A DNA stretch of 64,000 bases from Trogon surrucura. Taxonomy: Eukaryota; Chordata; Aves; Trogoniformes; Trogonidae. How positions within the stretch are numbered: position 1 is the first letter of the stretch; every line of letters begins with the position of its first letter. The position numbers and the translations under genes are program-made. The notes under the pieces are model-generated. The model saw only the letters and a program-made list of their open reading frames with translations, searched no databases and was not told the origin of the DNA. Shown piece after piece: positions 11,933 to 24,451 of this stretch. The stretch covers positions 11,826,689 through 11,890,688 of the forward strand of contig CM036658.1 in assembly GCA_020746105.1 (NCBI GenBank), read 5' to 3'.

Positions 11933-14900
11933 TAAAATTTGCCAAGAAGGTTGTAGAATAGTTCTCATGTGGTTATTGAGTTTCTTTTCATAACATTTCA
12001 GATTTTATTGTTTCCATAAGTTTTCAGCTTCATTCAATCCTTTGTTTCAAGTCTTCCCAACAAATTTTAGTTATGATTGTTCAAATCTTCTTTGTAATAT
12101 ATTGCATCAGATTTTAAAGCAAATGCTGACAGCAGCAGTATTATACCCGGCATACCAAGTGGATACCACATGGTTTGAATAACAGGCACTCCTGCTGAGC
12201 GTGGATCAAATCAAAATCCTTGCATAGTCGTGTAAAATGCACTGATAGAAATCTGCTTTTTGATTTTAAAATGGATTCTTTAAGAGTTTATCCTGGCACT
12301 GAAGCATGTATGTGATTCCTACTAGTGCTAACAGAAGTTAGAAAAGCTATGGCTTTAAATAATCATAGAAGTCACTTCAACCTTATACACCACTAAATAA
12401 ACATTGTGGAGTTGATTGTAGGTAAAAGGAAGGTGACCTTTAAGACATTGAACATCACAGTCCGTCGGTGTTATTATCAATGCTAAAGACAAGACTTTTT
12501 TTTTTTATTAGGCTATGACCTGGAATTCTTAGCAAAAGTTGCTTCTTTTCTGTTATTTAAAATGTTGGAGGTGTAAATTGAAAGTAAACAGCAAAATTTC
12601 AAAGACTAGGATTAACAATAACTCAGTCATGTAGTATATGAGGAATATATTTGTGTTTTGGCTATATTTTTGTTGGAATTCTATTGCCTGAGAATAAAAT
12701 AAGGGATAATTTCGTAAAACTGCAAATGTGAACAGAAGTTGGAAATAGAGTGAATATATGCAGAACTCTTTTAAATTATCTTCTCCTTCTTGCAGTGTTA
12801 ATTCTGTCTTCTTCATTTACTTTAATGGCATTGTTTCCAAAGATGTTAAAGAAAAAAGAATAAAAAATGTGAGCTTGGGATATTGCTTGTTGGCTGCATT
12901 ACAAGATCTTATAAGGTTCTTTATTTCAATAATATGCAAGGATTGGTACAAAATCCATGTATGTGGTACATCATTAATAAAACATGCATATACTGAATAC
13001 ACAGTCTACATGTTCTAGGAGCTCAAGCTCTTGTTCACAAAGAAAATTCCTCAATGAAGTTAGCATCATGGCAAGCTGTAGGTTTCACATTCAGCCCCAC
13101 TGGCAACAGTTCTGCTAAAAGATAAGCCATTTCACACACACACCATTTTACAGTGGGAAAAATGATTTCTCATGTTTCCTTCCACCCAGATGTGTTTGTT
13201 GAGTTGTTTTCATTCCCAGTGCCACGTGTGGCTCAGAAGCAAGTCTGCTCCATTCAGGTTCAGTTCAGTGTAAGCAGCCCCCGACACTGTAAGTCATTGT
13301 ATAACAGAAGTCTCCTGATTCCTTCCCTACACTTTCAGAGATTATCTGTGCTGTCTCTTCCCTGTTTCTGTTGAATTAAAAGCAATTCAAGAGTAGAAAT
13401 GCAAAGTTTAAATAGACCACAGTTGTATGTTTTATATTACTGACTAAACAGCAACTTTTCTGCCAGATAAGTCTATGCCTTCTTGTCTGGCTTTTAACTG
13501 GTGTTAAATATTAAGTACTTCAGAATCAAGCACACAGAGAAATAATAGCATGTTCTATTGTCTTTGCTTTTCCTATTATCCACAACTTACAGGCAAGACA
13601 AAAAGTGCTATTCAGACTTTCCCCATTTATCCTTGATGTTCCCAGAGGGCTTGCAGCTTGGGAGTTGGAAACAAGCTGTCCCATTTCTCCACTTCCTATT
13701 TTTCTTAGCTGGTTTGATTCCCATGCTGCTTGGTAGCTGCTGAAGACCTGACAGAGGACAGTTGTTCTCGGTGCCAGAGTTTTGCTGGTCCAGCATTGCG
13801 TAACTTTAGTTGTTGCACAAGGCAGCAGCTGGCACATGCTGGGGCCTCTTAGACGAACCCTTCACCACAAAACTGACACTGGTGTCTCAGAGATATCATC
13901 AAGTCTATGCAATAGCTCAGAGCATCTGTATCTAATTTAGCTGTGCGATTTAATTACAGATCTGTTGTAAGAAGTTGACTACTGCTGCTGCTGCTATGGT
14001 CGGTTGGGAAAGAAAGATATCAAGGAGTGTTCATTTAAGAGGCTTTCACGTAAGACAGGTAGACATTTGTGTAGCACAGCAGATGATGTTATGCAAGTGA
14101 GACAAACCTCCATCAAAACCTGTGGCTCAGCAATTTCTGAATGACATGGGAACCAAAGTAAGCTTTCTCTCCTGTTTATAGCTGTTAGGGGACTGCAGTA
14201 GTGACAGATCTGGTAATCCATCCTTGCCTGTTTGCTCAAGGTGGGGAATGCTGACTGATGCCAGATGAGGGGTACCGATCCCTGTAAGCAGAGCCTCAGA
14301 TGAGGCAGAAAGTCAGTTGCATAAATGGGATTCAAACCAGGAACTATATCCTCACATTTCCTGAAGTAAAACAGGACGTGGTGCCACCAAAGTGTCTGAC
14401 CCGGTACAAAAATGTTGATCCTCTACCAAAAGGTGAAACAACTTACTTGCTTTCAGCTCTTTTCCTTCTTTGTTTTTGTGTATGGTGATAAGACCTTTTC
14501 ATTCAACAATTATCTACCCCTAGGTTGAGGCAATTACTTCCCTCCTTTGGTAGATCAAACTGAGCTTCCAGTTCAAACTTAGGACAAAATGTGAATCATT
14601 TTTCTAATTATTTCTAGTCTCCAATCTTTTGTCTCTTTTGTGAATGAAAGACATGGAATATAAAAGGGATGATTGTAAGATCTTGAAGGGAATAATGTAT
14701 TTAGATAAGGTTTTTCTACTTGTTGAATTTAAAGAATGTAACTGCACAGGACAGATGATCTAAAGAGATCTAAAAATCCACTTCAATAAAAATAGAGAAG
14801 TTTTAGAAGAGGGACAAAAAAGGCACAGGCTCCTTTTAGTAGTTATGGAGCAATAACAGTTCCAGTAAAGAGAATGAGAGGAGGTAGAGAGCATCTTTAA

Positions 14901-17703
14901 GTGATCTGACATGTCTCCTTTTCTTTTTTCTTTTTGTAAAACTGTCTGATAGCTGATTCAGACACAGTGACAATCTTTTAATTGCATATAGCAAAAAAAG
15001 TCTATTTAAAAATAATTTTATTTGCTAGCACTATGCTGCTTTTAGTAGATGAGAACTTCAACTATCTATGCGGGAGTTGGGGACCCAGTTTTCTTTTCAG
15101 CTGACTGGCTCTGCAAATCTCTCTAGGGAGAAAAAGTTTTATGCAGTCTTTTAAAATGTTTCAGAAGTAGAATCCAATGTAATCACATCTTCATTATTGC
15201 ACTTCAGTGTGAAGTCTGTTATGTATATTGTTGACTGGTTTTATGTATGTTAGGCAGTTTTATTCATGCTTGTACATCTATTTGAGTCTACGTCACACTC
15301 TCAGGTTCCTGTTCTTTAAAAACAATGGTCTGTGAATGCAGTAGAATGTGTTATTAGCTATGGTATTCCAAATGTTTTAATATTCATCACTACACTGAAT
15401 TTTCTTTTCATAAATCTTAAAGTTCAGGTTGTGGGTGAGAGAAGGGAAAAGTGTGGTGGATGTCTTCCTCAGTGTTGTAGACCAAAAGGGAAACGCTGGG
15501 GAATATATATTGAGAGCCAACAGAACTCATCTGCTCGATGCCACAGAACAAAGCAGCACTGGATGGGTTGTAGTTGTATTCATGTTCCCCTTAGTGTTTC
15601 TGTGTTGTCTTTGAAGTTCTTTCCATGGTTGGTCTTGTTCCCTTAAATGTGAATGCCATATGTACCCCCGAGTCTGAGGAGAGAAGAGGGAAGTTGAGGA
15701 ATTTCATTTTACCACATGACTGGTCCCTAGTGCAGGATTGCAGTGTTTTTAGCCTGAATCTATTAGGTTGTTCTCCACTTTGGGGATGCTTTGTGACTGC
15801 AAATGCAGAGGAGTTGCAAGAAACTTCATGTCTATGGCATAAAAAGTAACAGCTTGTGCTGACTGTATCTAGTTTTCTCCCAGATTTAACGTTTTCTCAA
15901 GTGTATCTATCTTTTTTTTTTTTTTCCTCCACCAGTAATAGGCATTCTTTGATGTTCTTTTGACAAGCTTGTAATGAAATGTCTCCCATATAGAGTGCTC
16001 TTGGGAACAGAGTATATAACTTCCGACTCCTCTTTGTGCCCCTGAGCCCCCGTGTGCCAATATTAAAGAGTGCCTGTTCTCTAGCTAAGGCTAGCTTTAA
16101 AGAACAAAGCAAAGCAAACAAATGAAAAAAAGAAAACCAGATGCCCAGTCCAAAATAAATAAAACAACAAAAAACAAACCAAACCAAACAAAATTCTTAA
16201 CTTCTCCCCCCTCTCCCAACTTCGCCCACAACTATCCTTTAGACACTGGCATGCACATCAAAGCTCTCAAAAGAACATTCTCTGTAGTCAATACCATTTG
16301 GGTGCTGACTTTTAAAATCTTAGTTCAGTTCAGTGTTTCTCTGACTTCTCCATCTCCAGATAATGACCTTTTAAGATAAGACAATATACAGTTTTGGGGA
16401 GACTTGCAAAGATATGATGCATTTTGAAATTCAACTGTTTTTATTGTCCATAAGGTACCATTCTTTAGTGTCTAAATTCATGGACATTGTTGTGTCTGCC
16501 TCACAAAGAATGATGTATTTTTGATGTTGCCTTGTAAATTGCAACACATAACATTATGCTAGTACTGAGAGCTTGAGTAGTGGATTTATACTGTTGTATG
16601 AATTCAGTGAGAACTTAGGATACTAAGGGCACATATACACCCTTTTTTGACTTTGAAATCCATCAAATGTCTGAATGTTGGTGCTCCAGCTTGACACCTA
16701 GAACTTCGTTTGGAGTTTACATAAATTAAATAGTTAAAATTGTAATTGTTCACGTGTAATTTACAAAACTGTAGCATCCTAGTACTATGGTGATGGCTGA
16801 CATAAGCAAACAAAATAAATACACATACGTATTCCAGCACAACTTAAAACAAATGAAATAATAATGAAAATTGTATGAAAGAGAACCTCAGTTTTATTTT
16901 CTGAAATAAGAGAGACTAAATGCCAAGATCTCTCTTTAGTGTAATCATAACAACTTCAGGGAGTAACAATTTCAAGGATTAGTCAAGTTCTGAATTAAAT
17001 GAATACAGATGTTCGTGCTCTTCTTTAATTTGTATAATGGAAATCTACATCCCGTTCCTTATTCACAGTCTGATCTTCCGTAAGTCATTCTCATTGTTTT
17101 ACCTGTAGCAGTAATGGACGGAGAAGAGAGATGCAGCTTTCTCCAACTTTCGGGTTTTATGAGTGGGAGGATTGAGAAGGCATTGATGTGAAGACACTGC
17201 ATGTTGTTCAGGCCATCAGGTGAATATAATTTTACAAGTTATGGGAATCAGCTCTACTCTCGCCAATGTTGTCTCACTTAAAACATCATAAGTTCAGATA
17301 TAAATGAAGAGCTGTATTTATTGTTTTCTGTGCCTCCAGGCATAAGAAGTACCCTCGGTGATTTTCTTTTTAAAATGGTGTTAATGATGTGAGTACTTGT
17401 CAGATTTGCTTGTTCTGTGATGAGCTGTCTTCTGTGGCAACACTGTTTAATACATTTGCATGTACAGGAAGGGGAATGACTCCTGAGACTATTTTAAAAT
17501 GGGCTTTACATTCTGGAGTTAAAATATTTCCTTCAAAATAATTATTGTGGCTATTTTAATTTATGTATCTCAATATCATGTGTATTTTAAGCATAATAAA
17601 TAACGGTCTGAGCATGTAGATAAAAACCTGATACTATTTTGATTCCAGTAGAGAAGATTTTCTGATAAGTATTTTTAACTTATTTTTTATTTTGATATTT
17701 ACA
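11933..17703. other. AT-rich non-coding stretch
   Basis: No supported gene is seen. It includes a (CTG)n run of five units near 13984 and an A-rich, low-complexity tract at about 16100-16190 that opens spurious frames. The frame at 14300-14488 (+) and its antisense partner at 13994-14335 have no family hallmark. Confidence 0.45.
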
Positions 17704-18343
17704 ATCATAGAATCATAGAATGGCCTAGACTGGAAGGGACCTTAGAGATCATTTAATCCAACCTCTCTGTCTTGGGCAGGGACGCCTCTCAACTAGATCA
17801 GGCTACTCAAGGCTCTGTCCAACCTGGTCTTGAACACCTCCAGGGAGGGGGCAGCCACAACTTCTTTGGACAATTTATTCCAGAGTCTTGCCACCCTCGT
17901 ACTGAAGAATTTCTTCCTAAGATCTAATCTAAACCTATTCTCCTTCAACTTAAACCCATTTCCCCTTGTCCTGTCAGATGCTCTTGTAAAAAGTCCCTCC
18001 CCAGCCTTCCTGTAGGATCCCTTCAGGTATTCGAAGGCAGCTGTTAGGTCTCCCCGAAGTCTTCTCTTTTCGAGACTGAACAATCTCAGCTCCCTCAGCC
18101 TGTCCTCGTAGCAGAGGTGCTCCAGCCCCTGGATCATCTTTGTGGCCCTCCTCTCAATGCACTCCAATAGATCTATATCCCTCTTATGGTGGGGACACCA
18201 GAACTGGACACAGTATTCGAGGTGGGGTCTCACAAGAGTAAAGGGGGAGAATCACCCCTCTTGACCTGCTGGCTACGCTTCTCCTGATACATCCCAGGAT
18301 GCGGTTGGCCTTCTGGGCTGCATGAGTGCACTGCCGGCTCATG
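17704..18343 (-). mobile_element. CR1 LINE, 3' fragment
   Basis: A minus-strand CR1 copy. Its 3' end is at 17704, with two copies of the tail unit (TCATAGAA on the + strand), and its truncated 5' end is near 18343. Directly beyond the 5' end on the + strand lies a run of about 19 A residues (18351 onwards). The body is well preserved and carries the usual C-terminal pol region. Its sequence differs in detail from the 11.3 kb and 50.5 kb copies, so it is probably another CR1 subfamily. Confidence 0.9.
17793..18233 (-). pseudogene. CR1 pol C-terminal fragment
   Basis: 146 codons of CR1 pol C-terminus, with [20 protein letters not shown] at the start, then [38 protein letters not shown] and [10 protein letters not shown]. 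It is open to its natural stop but lacks the endonuclease and reverse-transcriptase core through 5' truncation. The frame upstream of 18233 continues in CR1-like sequence but is interrupted. Confidence 0.85.
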
Positions 18344-19106
18344 TTTCATTTAAAAAAAAAAAAAAAAAATAAAAAAATCAGAAATGTGCCAGTAGTCTGT
18401 GAACATGCAGTTCTTTGAGTGGCTGCTCCAAAACTCATTTTGGGTTTTACTCAGTCATCTGCTAACTGTTACGTTTACCAGGGTGACCTGCCTTGTAGAC
18501 TTTCTACACCTTGTTCAATGCCCAAGACACAGTGCTGGGCTTCTTCTCGTGCCTCCTCTCTTCCATCTCAAGACTCTCACGTTTTTTTAAGTACAAGCAC
18601 ACCACTTTGGTAAGAGGGGTAGCATGTGTCCAACCCCCTCTTCTGGAAGGTTTCTTGTGGCCAAGTCATTCCCTCCAGGCCTAGATGTTGAGAAAAGTTG
18701 GGAGGCCAGCTTTTCATACATTAGGCTTGTATTTGCTGTACCAATACATAACACTGTGTACTATCACCATGACTTGCTTTCAAGCTGTGCTTTTCAGAAG
18801 ACGGTGACTGAAACTGTGTGGGTGGTCAGAACCAGGCAAGGGTTCACAAGTGTCTCAAGTATCATGCCAGGAAGGTTTCTGGACCTCGGTGGAACTGGGC
18901 TTTGTTTGCTACCGCTGGGGTAGTTCTGGTGATGTATAAACGTCTGGATGGGCAAGGAATGTTTACACCAAACAGGAGATAGCTAATGAGACACTCAAGA
19001 TTAAACAGGTACGGTCTTGGCTTACAAATTTGGACTTGGGTGTTTAAGCCTATCTGAATCCTATTTCAAATGCCTAAATCGTCTTCTTTATTACTTTTTT
19101 TTTCAG

Positions 19107-19190
19107 TTTTGGCCCATAGCAGAATTCTGTGGGAGACACTTTATCATTGTAGAGAAAAGCCCAATAGTTGATCCTGCAAATATGAAGCAT
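19107..19190 (+). other. Weak candidate internal exon, 28 codons
   Basis: A long T tract ending TTTCAG precedes an open stretch reading FWPIAEFCGRHFIIVEKSPI and then VDPANMKH. It is followed by GTAGGT, which can serve as a donor. It starts and ends in phase 0, compatible with the next candidate exon at 19702. No protein family was recognised, and such short acceptor-frame-donor combinations also occur by chance. Confidence 0.15.
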
Positions 19191-19701
19191 GTAGGTACTG
19201 TTTGCAGTAATGTTTTCTGTGCTGCTTTCATCATAGGAAAAGAAAGATTGTGTGTGAAATGAATTTTTTTGAAGACAGTGCACCAATTAAAACTTATTTA
19301 AGCTCATAGAATGATTATAGGAACACTAAGGCCTTGAAATTCGAAGCACATCTGATCTTACATTTTCTTTAAAGACATTTTTGTTATATTTATTATGAAA
19401 ATAGATACACATCTCAAAGGGAATCCATCCAAAGTCTGTCAGGGATTTCTGAGCAAGCTCAGGCTGAATTCTAGCTTTGCCTAATGCTCTCAACTACTCC
19501 CGTCAGGCACGTACCATATGGTCTTGCAAACAAATACATGCACAGCTTTTTCTTTGTCAAATAGTGACAAAACTGTTTGTGACCATATGCTGCAGAACAC
19601 AAGTGATCACTCTAATGGCATACACAAGAACCAAGGCAGAAGAAACGTGCAGTTGTCCATGCTTCTTTGCCTGCTGTACGTCTTTTTTTTCTGCAATTCA
19701 G

Positions 19702-19863
19702 GGCAAGAATTTGTACTGTGGTTTCTTCACTGTAGTGACTTCACCTCAGTCCTTCCAAGTGATTCTCCCAGCAAATGCAAAATATGAAATGGCAGTTTTT
19801 GTGGTCAATGACAAAATTGTTTGTGGCTATGCAAGGGACTTAAAGTCTCAATTCTTGGTCTAG
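19702..19863 (+). other. Weak candidate terminal exon, 53 codons plus stop
   Basis: A T-rich tract and CAG at 19699-19701 precede a phase-0 reading frame. It begins GKNLYCGFFTVV, contains SFQVILPANAKYEMAVFVVN and ends at a TAG at 19861-19863. The residue mix looks protein-like, with alternating hydrophobic beta-strand-like stretches, but no family was recognised. Together with 19107-19190 it could be the end of an upstream + strand gene. No AATAAA lies close behind the stop, which weakens the case. Confidence 0.17.
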
Positions 19864-22800
19864 TCATTTAGCCTTTACAACGTAAACAGTTTCCCCTGCT
19901 AAGTCAGAAGAATAATTCACTACTGAAGTTTCTATTGAATGCTAATTTATCCACACACGCAGAAATTGTTTGGATCTATATTCTAGTTATTTTGTTAGAT
20001 TTTTTGAGAGCATCAGAGAAAAAAGCAAAATATTATTTCTTGGGAGGATTATGCAAAATGTACACTAATTTATGCAAGCAGGTTTTTCCCCTATTGTATT
20101 TGGAAGATAAGACACTCAGCTGAACAATCATAAGCTCCAGAGGTACATAGGGTCAGAGCTTGTAAGGTTTTAGGCGGGTAACTGCTACAGGTTTAAACCA
20201 ATTAAACTTTGTTGTAGAAGTCACAGCACTGTCTCTGCTTTAGTTTCTTGGGCACACTTCTTGGCATTGAGTTCATCTATTTTCCTGCATTAGAAAACTA
20301 ATGAGAAATGTGCTGATCATCACAGCTGAGCAGCACATACTGCCAGAATTGTGGTATAAAGTAAAGATGGGAGAAAGCAGAAGGAATACATTCAACTGCA
20401 GGCCTAATTACACGTGGGGTTTTTTTTTCCCACCCCCTTCCACATAATCTACTGAAGGAAGTGCAGTATCATATAACTGAGAAGTAACAAACACACTGGC
20501 TACTTATTGCCAGTGGCAAGTAACAGTTTTATTTTGGAAAGAAGTAGGAGAGAATATAGACTTTTTGTTATCCTCAGCTCAGGTGCAGCATATGCTTCCT
20601 ATATCATGTTATGTGGCTATGCGATCTTACGCGTTTCCCCAGAGATCAAGGCTTTGTTCAGCTCTGTAGGTGATATTTACGAACAGTGAGAAAAAGTCAT
20701 CCAGATACCTACAGATATATTAGTTTGCCTTAAGGAAATCACAAAGCTCTGGAGCAGAGTTTGGAAGCAAAAATATCATCGTGGAAGTCAATGGAATAAA
20801 ACTTATTTACAAAATAGATACCGTATCAGGTGACCTTAATATCTTCCTTTCAGTGATTTTCAAAACAAAGGATATCCTACATCTCACTCATCTAGACCTG
20901 AGCTGAACATCTGATATACTTTCATGTGGGAAGTTATGGGTTAAGATAGAGCTTACGGGGGTTCCTTGATAGACTGTAAAGTGGTCGATGAACTGGCAGA
21001 AGAGAGGAAAATGAGAAATTTTGAACTGCAAGCTATTAGGTGGAGGGATATTGATTTGCTATTGGTATCTGATACTTAATTTAGATTTAATGAATTCACA
21101 AAAGCCTTACGGCATATTACCAATGTGCAGCCAAAATTTTTTTGCTGATGCAGAGCCCTGAGGTATTCTTGATGAATGATGGAGCTGGCTATGTTACAGA
21201 AAGAACTGATCTTGACAATATTCAATACAAAAAAAAAAAGGAGGGAAGTGAGGCCTGACTTGCGAAGCCAGTTGTAGATTTTGATGCAGTTCTCTGCTGT
21301 AGGGTATACACTGGAAATGACAATGAAAGAGAGGATGTGGATTTTCTAACACATCATAGGTATCTCTAACTGGAAAAGTGCTGTAATTGTCAGGTGGTAT
21401 CAGTTAGATGTTTCAGCACAGAGAGGAAATTAAAGGTGCTTTGGTAGAGAAAACATGTCCAAGCTCAAGCCACCCATCTTAAGAAAGATTAAATCAAACT
21501 GTCAAAAATACATGGGGGAGAGAGAGGGTAGGCAGAGTAGCAAGAAAAAGGATTAGGGTTATCAGTGAATGCAGAACTGATAATTTCATGTGAAAATTTA
21601 AAAATTAGGTTTTTTTAGTGTAACAAAATAAAGGTTCAGAGGTGATTTTAGTAATTTTATACTATGGAGAGGGGAAGGGGAAAGCTATTTTTGTGAAAAG
21701 GTAGTAGTGGCAGAGGAGATAAGGAGTATAAACTGACTGTGAATATATATAGGCTGGAAATTAGGAGTAGGTTTCTAACGATAAAAAGAGGCAGTGTCTG
21801 GGGCAGCCTTTAATCTAAAGGGTGGAGCTAATGAAAAAGATCCTCACTACTTTTACATCAGGTTTCATATGTTTATTAAAGGGATTATAAAATGTGTTGT
21901 TGTGATGGCAAGGGACTGAATTCAGTCAGTCCTACATTCCTGCCAAAGAGGGATCAAGACCTTCCTTTGTCATCCTTAGGTGCCAGAAGAATTTTCGAGA
22001 TGGGACTGGAGACCTGAGAGGAAAGAAACGAGGTGCAAAAGCAGGAAGAAAGAACATTTTGTAGCATTTGCCTTTGTTTGTAATAAGAAGTAAATATAAC
22101 GGAAAATTAATTTCACTGAAACAATTGTGAATTTAGAGCTCTATTTGGTGGAAGAACTTAAAGGAGTTTGTATATATTCAGCACTAGTAAGCATCAAACG
22201 TTTAGAAATGAAGTCTAAAACAATAGGAATGATGTATTTGTAGGGAAGGCATCTGGTTAAACTTGCTTTTAAAATATAACTTTAAAAATATGACAAATGT
22301 TCGGGTGTTACGGTGTTCTTGGAGATTATATGACATAGTTAACAGATGCCTGCTCACACTTCCCCATTATCTTAGAGTACTGATTTATTTGAATTGCAAG
22401 AAATATAAACTTAAAAACGATTTTGAAAAACATATTTCAATTGTGCTCAGAATGCCTTTATTTCTAGTGGTAAATAACTTCTACTGGAAGCAGAATAATT
22501 CTCGTCCTGTTAAAGACAGAAAGTAAAACTTACTTTCCACACACCAAGAGAGAGCTCATACAGCGCGCAGAGCAATATCCCAGACGTGGTGCGGGTGGTT
22601 TCCCTGGAGTAGGTGCTGTGGGGCTGACGCCCCCGGACGTTTTTGCGGCAGAAGTAACAGTTTTTAACCACTAGTGCTGCGCGGGTGCAAAAAAAGAGTC
22701 AACTGTGTAGTGACGGGGAAGAAGGCAAACCAGTGGGGTTTGGCTGACGTGCCTCCCGCCCGCTGATTTTTGTTTCATTGGGGATTTTTCCGAGGAAGTT

Positions 22801-23068
22801 TGAAGGCTCCCGAGGCTTCGGGGGGCGGTAGGTCCTCGCCCTTCAGACGGGGGCCCAAGCCCCCGTCGGTCCTGGGGTCTCTCAGGCCCTCCTGCCCCTG
22901 TGTAGGGGGTAAAGGCGGGTGCGGGTTACCCCGTGGAGGGGGCGGAGGCGGGGGATGCCCCCGGCAGAGGGGGCCGGAGCGCAGGGACGGTCCCTGTCCT
23001 GTCCGCCCCTCGGCGCCTCTCCCCTCCCCTGTGTCGGATTTGTCCCGGGTGACGTTGGGATGCTGGGG

Positions 23069-23091
23069 AAGGAGGAGGAGGAGGAGGAGGG
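23069..23091 (+). repeat. GGA microsatellite in the 5' UTR region
   Basis: Several consecutive GGA triplets followed by GGGG lie about 200 bases upstream of the start codon, in the probable 5' UTR or core promoter. The tract could form a G-rich structure. Confidence 0.7.
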
Positions 23092-23288
23092 GAAAGGAGC
23101 GCGGCTTCCTCCGCCCCCCGAGTCGGGGACAGTCCGTTAGCGGGAGCGCAGGGCCGGGTCGGCGGTGTCGAGAAGTTGGCGGTAGCACCCAGCGCCCCCC
23201 CCGCAGCACCGGCAGCGGACCCACTCAGCCCGCAGGAGCTGCTGCTGCTCCCCGGCGGGCTCTGTGCCGCGGCGGCGGGGCGGGCAGC

Positions 23289-23379
23289 ATGGTCCCCACG
23301 GCGGCGGGACGGCGGGGGGCGGCGGGCCGCGTCCTGGCCCTGCTGGCAGCCGCCTGGCTCCTCCGCCTCCGTGCGGCAG
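23289..23379 (+). CDS. First coding exon of an unidentified secreted or membrane protein
   Basis: The ATG at 23289 has a strong Kozak context (A at -3, G at +4). The exon encodes 30 complete residues, starting MVPTAAGRRGAAGRVLALLA and then AAWLLRLRAA, plus the first base of codon 31. It is followed at once by the donor GTAAGG. The Arg-containing n-region, the 11-residue hydrophobic core (VLALLAAAWLL) and the small residues near the end fit a cleavable signal peptide. The same frame is open upstream to 22770 and downstream to 23642, but those parts are low-complexity GC- and T-rich sequence and are not taken as coding. The signal peptide does not identify the gene; receptors, proteases, adhesion molecules and secreted ligands all use such exons. 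The donor leaves phase 1, so exon 2 must begin with two bases that complete a codon starting with G. Confidence 0.72.
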
Positions 23380-23385
23380 GTAAGG
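23380..23385 (+). promoter_or_regulatory. Splice donor of exon 1
   Basis: CAG|GTAAGG matches the U1 donor consensus closely and directly follows the signal-peptide coding sequence. Confidence 0.75.
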
Positions 23386-23549
23386 AGCGAGACCCCCGGC
23401 TGGGAGGGTTTGGGGTGGGGGTGCTGCGGCTCTCCGGGAAGGGGTGTGCGGGAAGAGGGGAGGCAGGGGAAGCCGCGCGTCTTGATGGGAGACTTGGCGC
23501 CTACTGGTTTGGGACCGACGGAACCCGTCAGCATCCCCGATTGGCAATG

Positions 23550-23636
23550 GATACTTTTTCCTTTTTCTTTCCTCTTTTTTTTCCCCCTCATTTCCCCCCC
23601 TTTTTCTTTTTTTTCTTTTTTTTTTTTTTTTTCCGC
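23550..23636 (+). repeat. Polypyrimidine tract
   Basis: Nearly 90 bases of almost pure T and C, including a run of about 20 T at the right end, lie about 170 bases into the presumed first intron. Its mirror-like pyrimidine composition could form triplex DNA, and its length is likely to vary between individuals or assemblies. Confidence 0.85.
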
Positions 23637-23833
23637 CTTTGATTCGTCTTGGCAAAATGGAAACCTGATGTTGCGGGTTTTTTACGAGGGTGCGGGGGTT
23701 GCGCTGATGAGGGCTCGCTAAAACTTCCTCGCCGAGGGCATCCCGGCGCCCCTGCCCCGCTCGGACGACGGGCGCTTCGTCCCTCTCTCTCTGCCGGTTC
23801 AGCGCACCGAGGCGGGTTGGTGGCGACTGTGGC

Positions 23834-23872
23834 GGGGGGGGGGGGGGGGGGGGGGGGGGGGAGGGGGGGGGG
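23834..23872 (+). repeat. Poly-G tract
   Basis: Twenty-eight consecutive G residues (23834-23861), one A, then ten more G. It is a strong potential G-quadruplex. Such runs are hard to sequence, so the exact length here should not be trusted. Confidence 0.9.
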
Positions 23873-24451
23873 AAGAAGGAGAAAACAAAGGAAAAGTTCG
23901 GGGTTTTGTTGTTGCCGAGGGTGGATAGCAATGAGTGGAGCCTCCTCCTTCACTCCGCCCGCCCTCGAGCCCTCCCCTCGGAGTGGTTATAGTAATCTGT
24001 TATTATTTGGGCCGTTGAGTGTTGCCAGAATTTTAGCGGGAACCGGGAGCGAGGAGGATAAAGTTGAGTGGGCGAGGGAGCAGCCTCTGTGCTTGCAGCT
24101 GATGGAGGCTCGGCAGGGTCTCTTTCTGCCTGTTTTTGAGGTTTAGAGCGTCCCGTTTCCTTTGCGTACCTGGCCGACCCTTGGAGACTGAGGAGGCCAG
24201 CCTTTCGGCCCAGGAAACACTAGGACTCGGTTCAGGGAGCTCCGCGATTGTTTTTAGGGCTGAATAAACTACCCTTATTAACATCTGACCTTGCGCTGTG
24301 GCAGCGGCAGTGCGGCTGCGGAACAGTTTCCAGCTTGTCCGGCACCTCAGAGGCGAGCGCCGTGATTTATAGGGATCTTGGGGAGCGCGTGAGGTTGGAG
24401 AACCACGATGGTGTAAGAGTTACAGTTCCTGTAAAGAAACTGCACTAACTT

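Larger units (their letters stand above)
18344..22539. other. Non-coding stretch upstream of the CpG island
   Basis: AT-rich sequence without a recognised transposon. The only possible coding material is two short, weak candidate exons at 19107-19190 and 19702-19863, listed separately. The 21.2-22.1 kb part is purine-rich on the + strand. Confidence 0.4.
22540..24160 (+). promoter_or_regulatory. CpG island promoter
   Basis: The sequence changes abruptly from AT-rich to very GC- and CpG-rich at about 22.54 kb and stays so through 24.16 kb. GC-box-like CCCGCCC (22757) and GGGGCGGG-type motifs are present, along with TGACGT cores (near 22744 and 23048) that resemble CRE/ATF sites. No TATA box is evident. 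It surrounds the signal-peptide exon starting at 23289, so it is best read as promoter, 5' UTR, first coding exon and start of intron 1. The transcription start cannot be placed from sequence alone. Bidirectional transcription is possible but unsupported. Confidence 0.85.

Noticed and set aside
12361..12372. AATCATAGAAG, resembling a CR1 tail unit
   Set aside because: A single unit with no CR1 3' UTR sequence attached.
14270..14345. GGGATTCAAACCAGG, resembling an RNA polymerase III B box
   Set aside because: No A box at the right distance and no tRNA-like fold or SINE body recognised.
22770..23642. A single 290-codon + strand open frame across the CpG island
   Set aside because: It exists because GC-rich DNA has few stop codons. 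Its ends are low-complexity (poly-Gly/Arg and poly-Phe), a strong donor lies at 23380, and only 23289-23379 has coding character.
22775..23953. Several long minus-strand frames (149-264 codons) opposite exon 1
   Set aside because: Pro/Arg/Ser-rich or Lys-run translations of the same GC-rich and homopolymer sequence. No motif and no coherent start.
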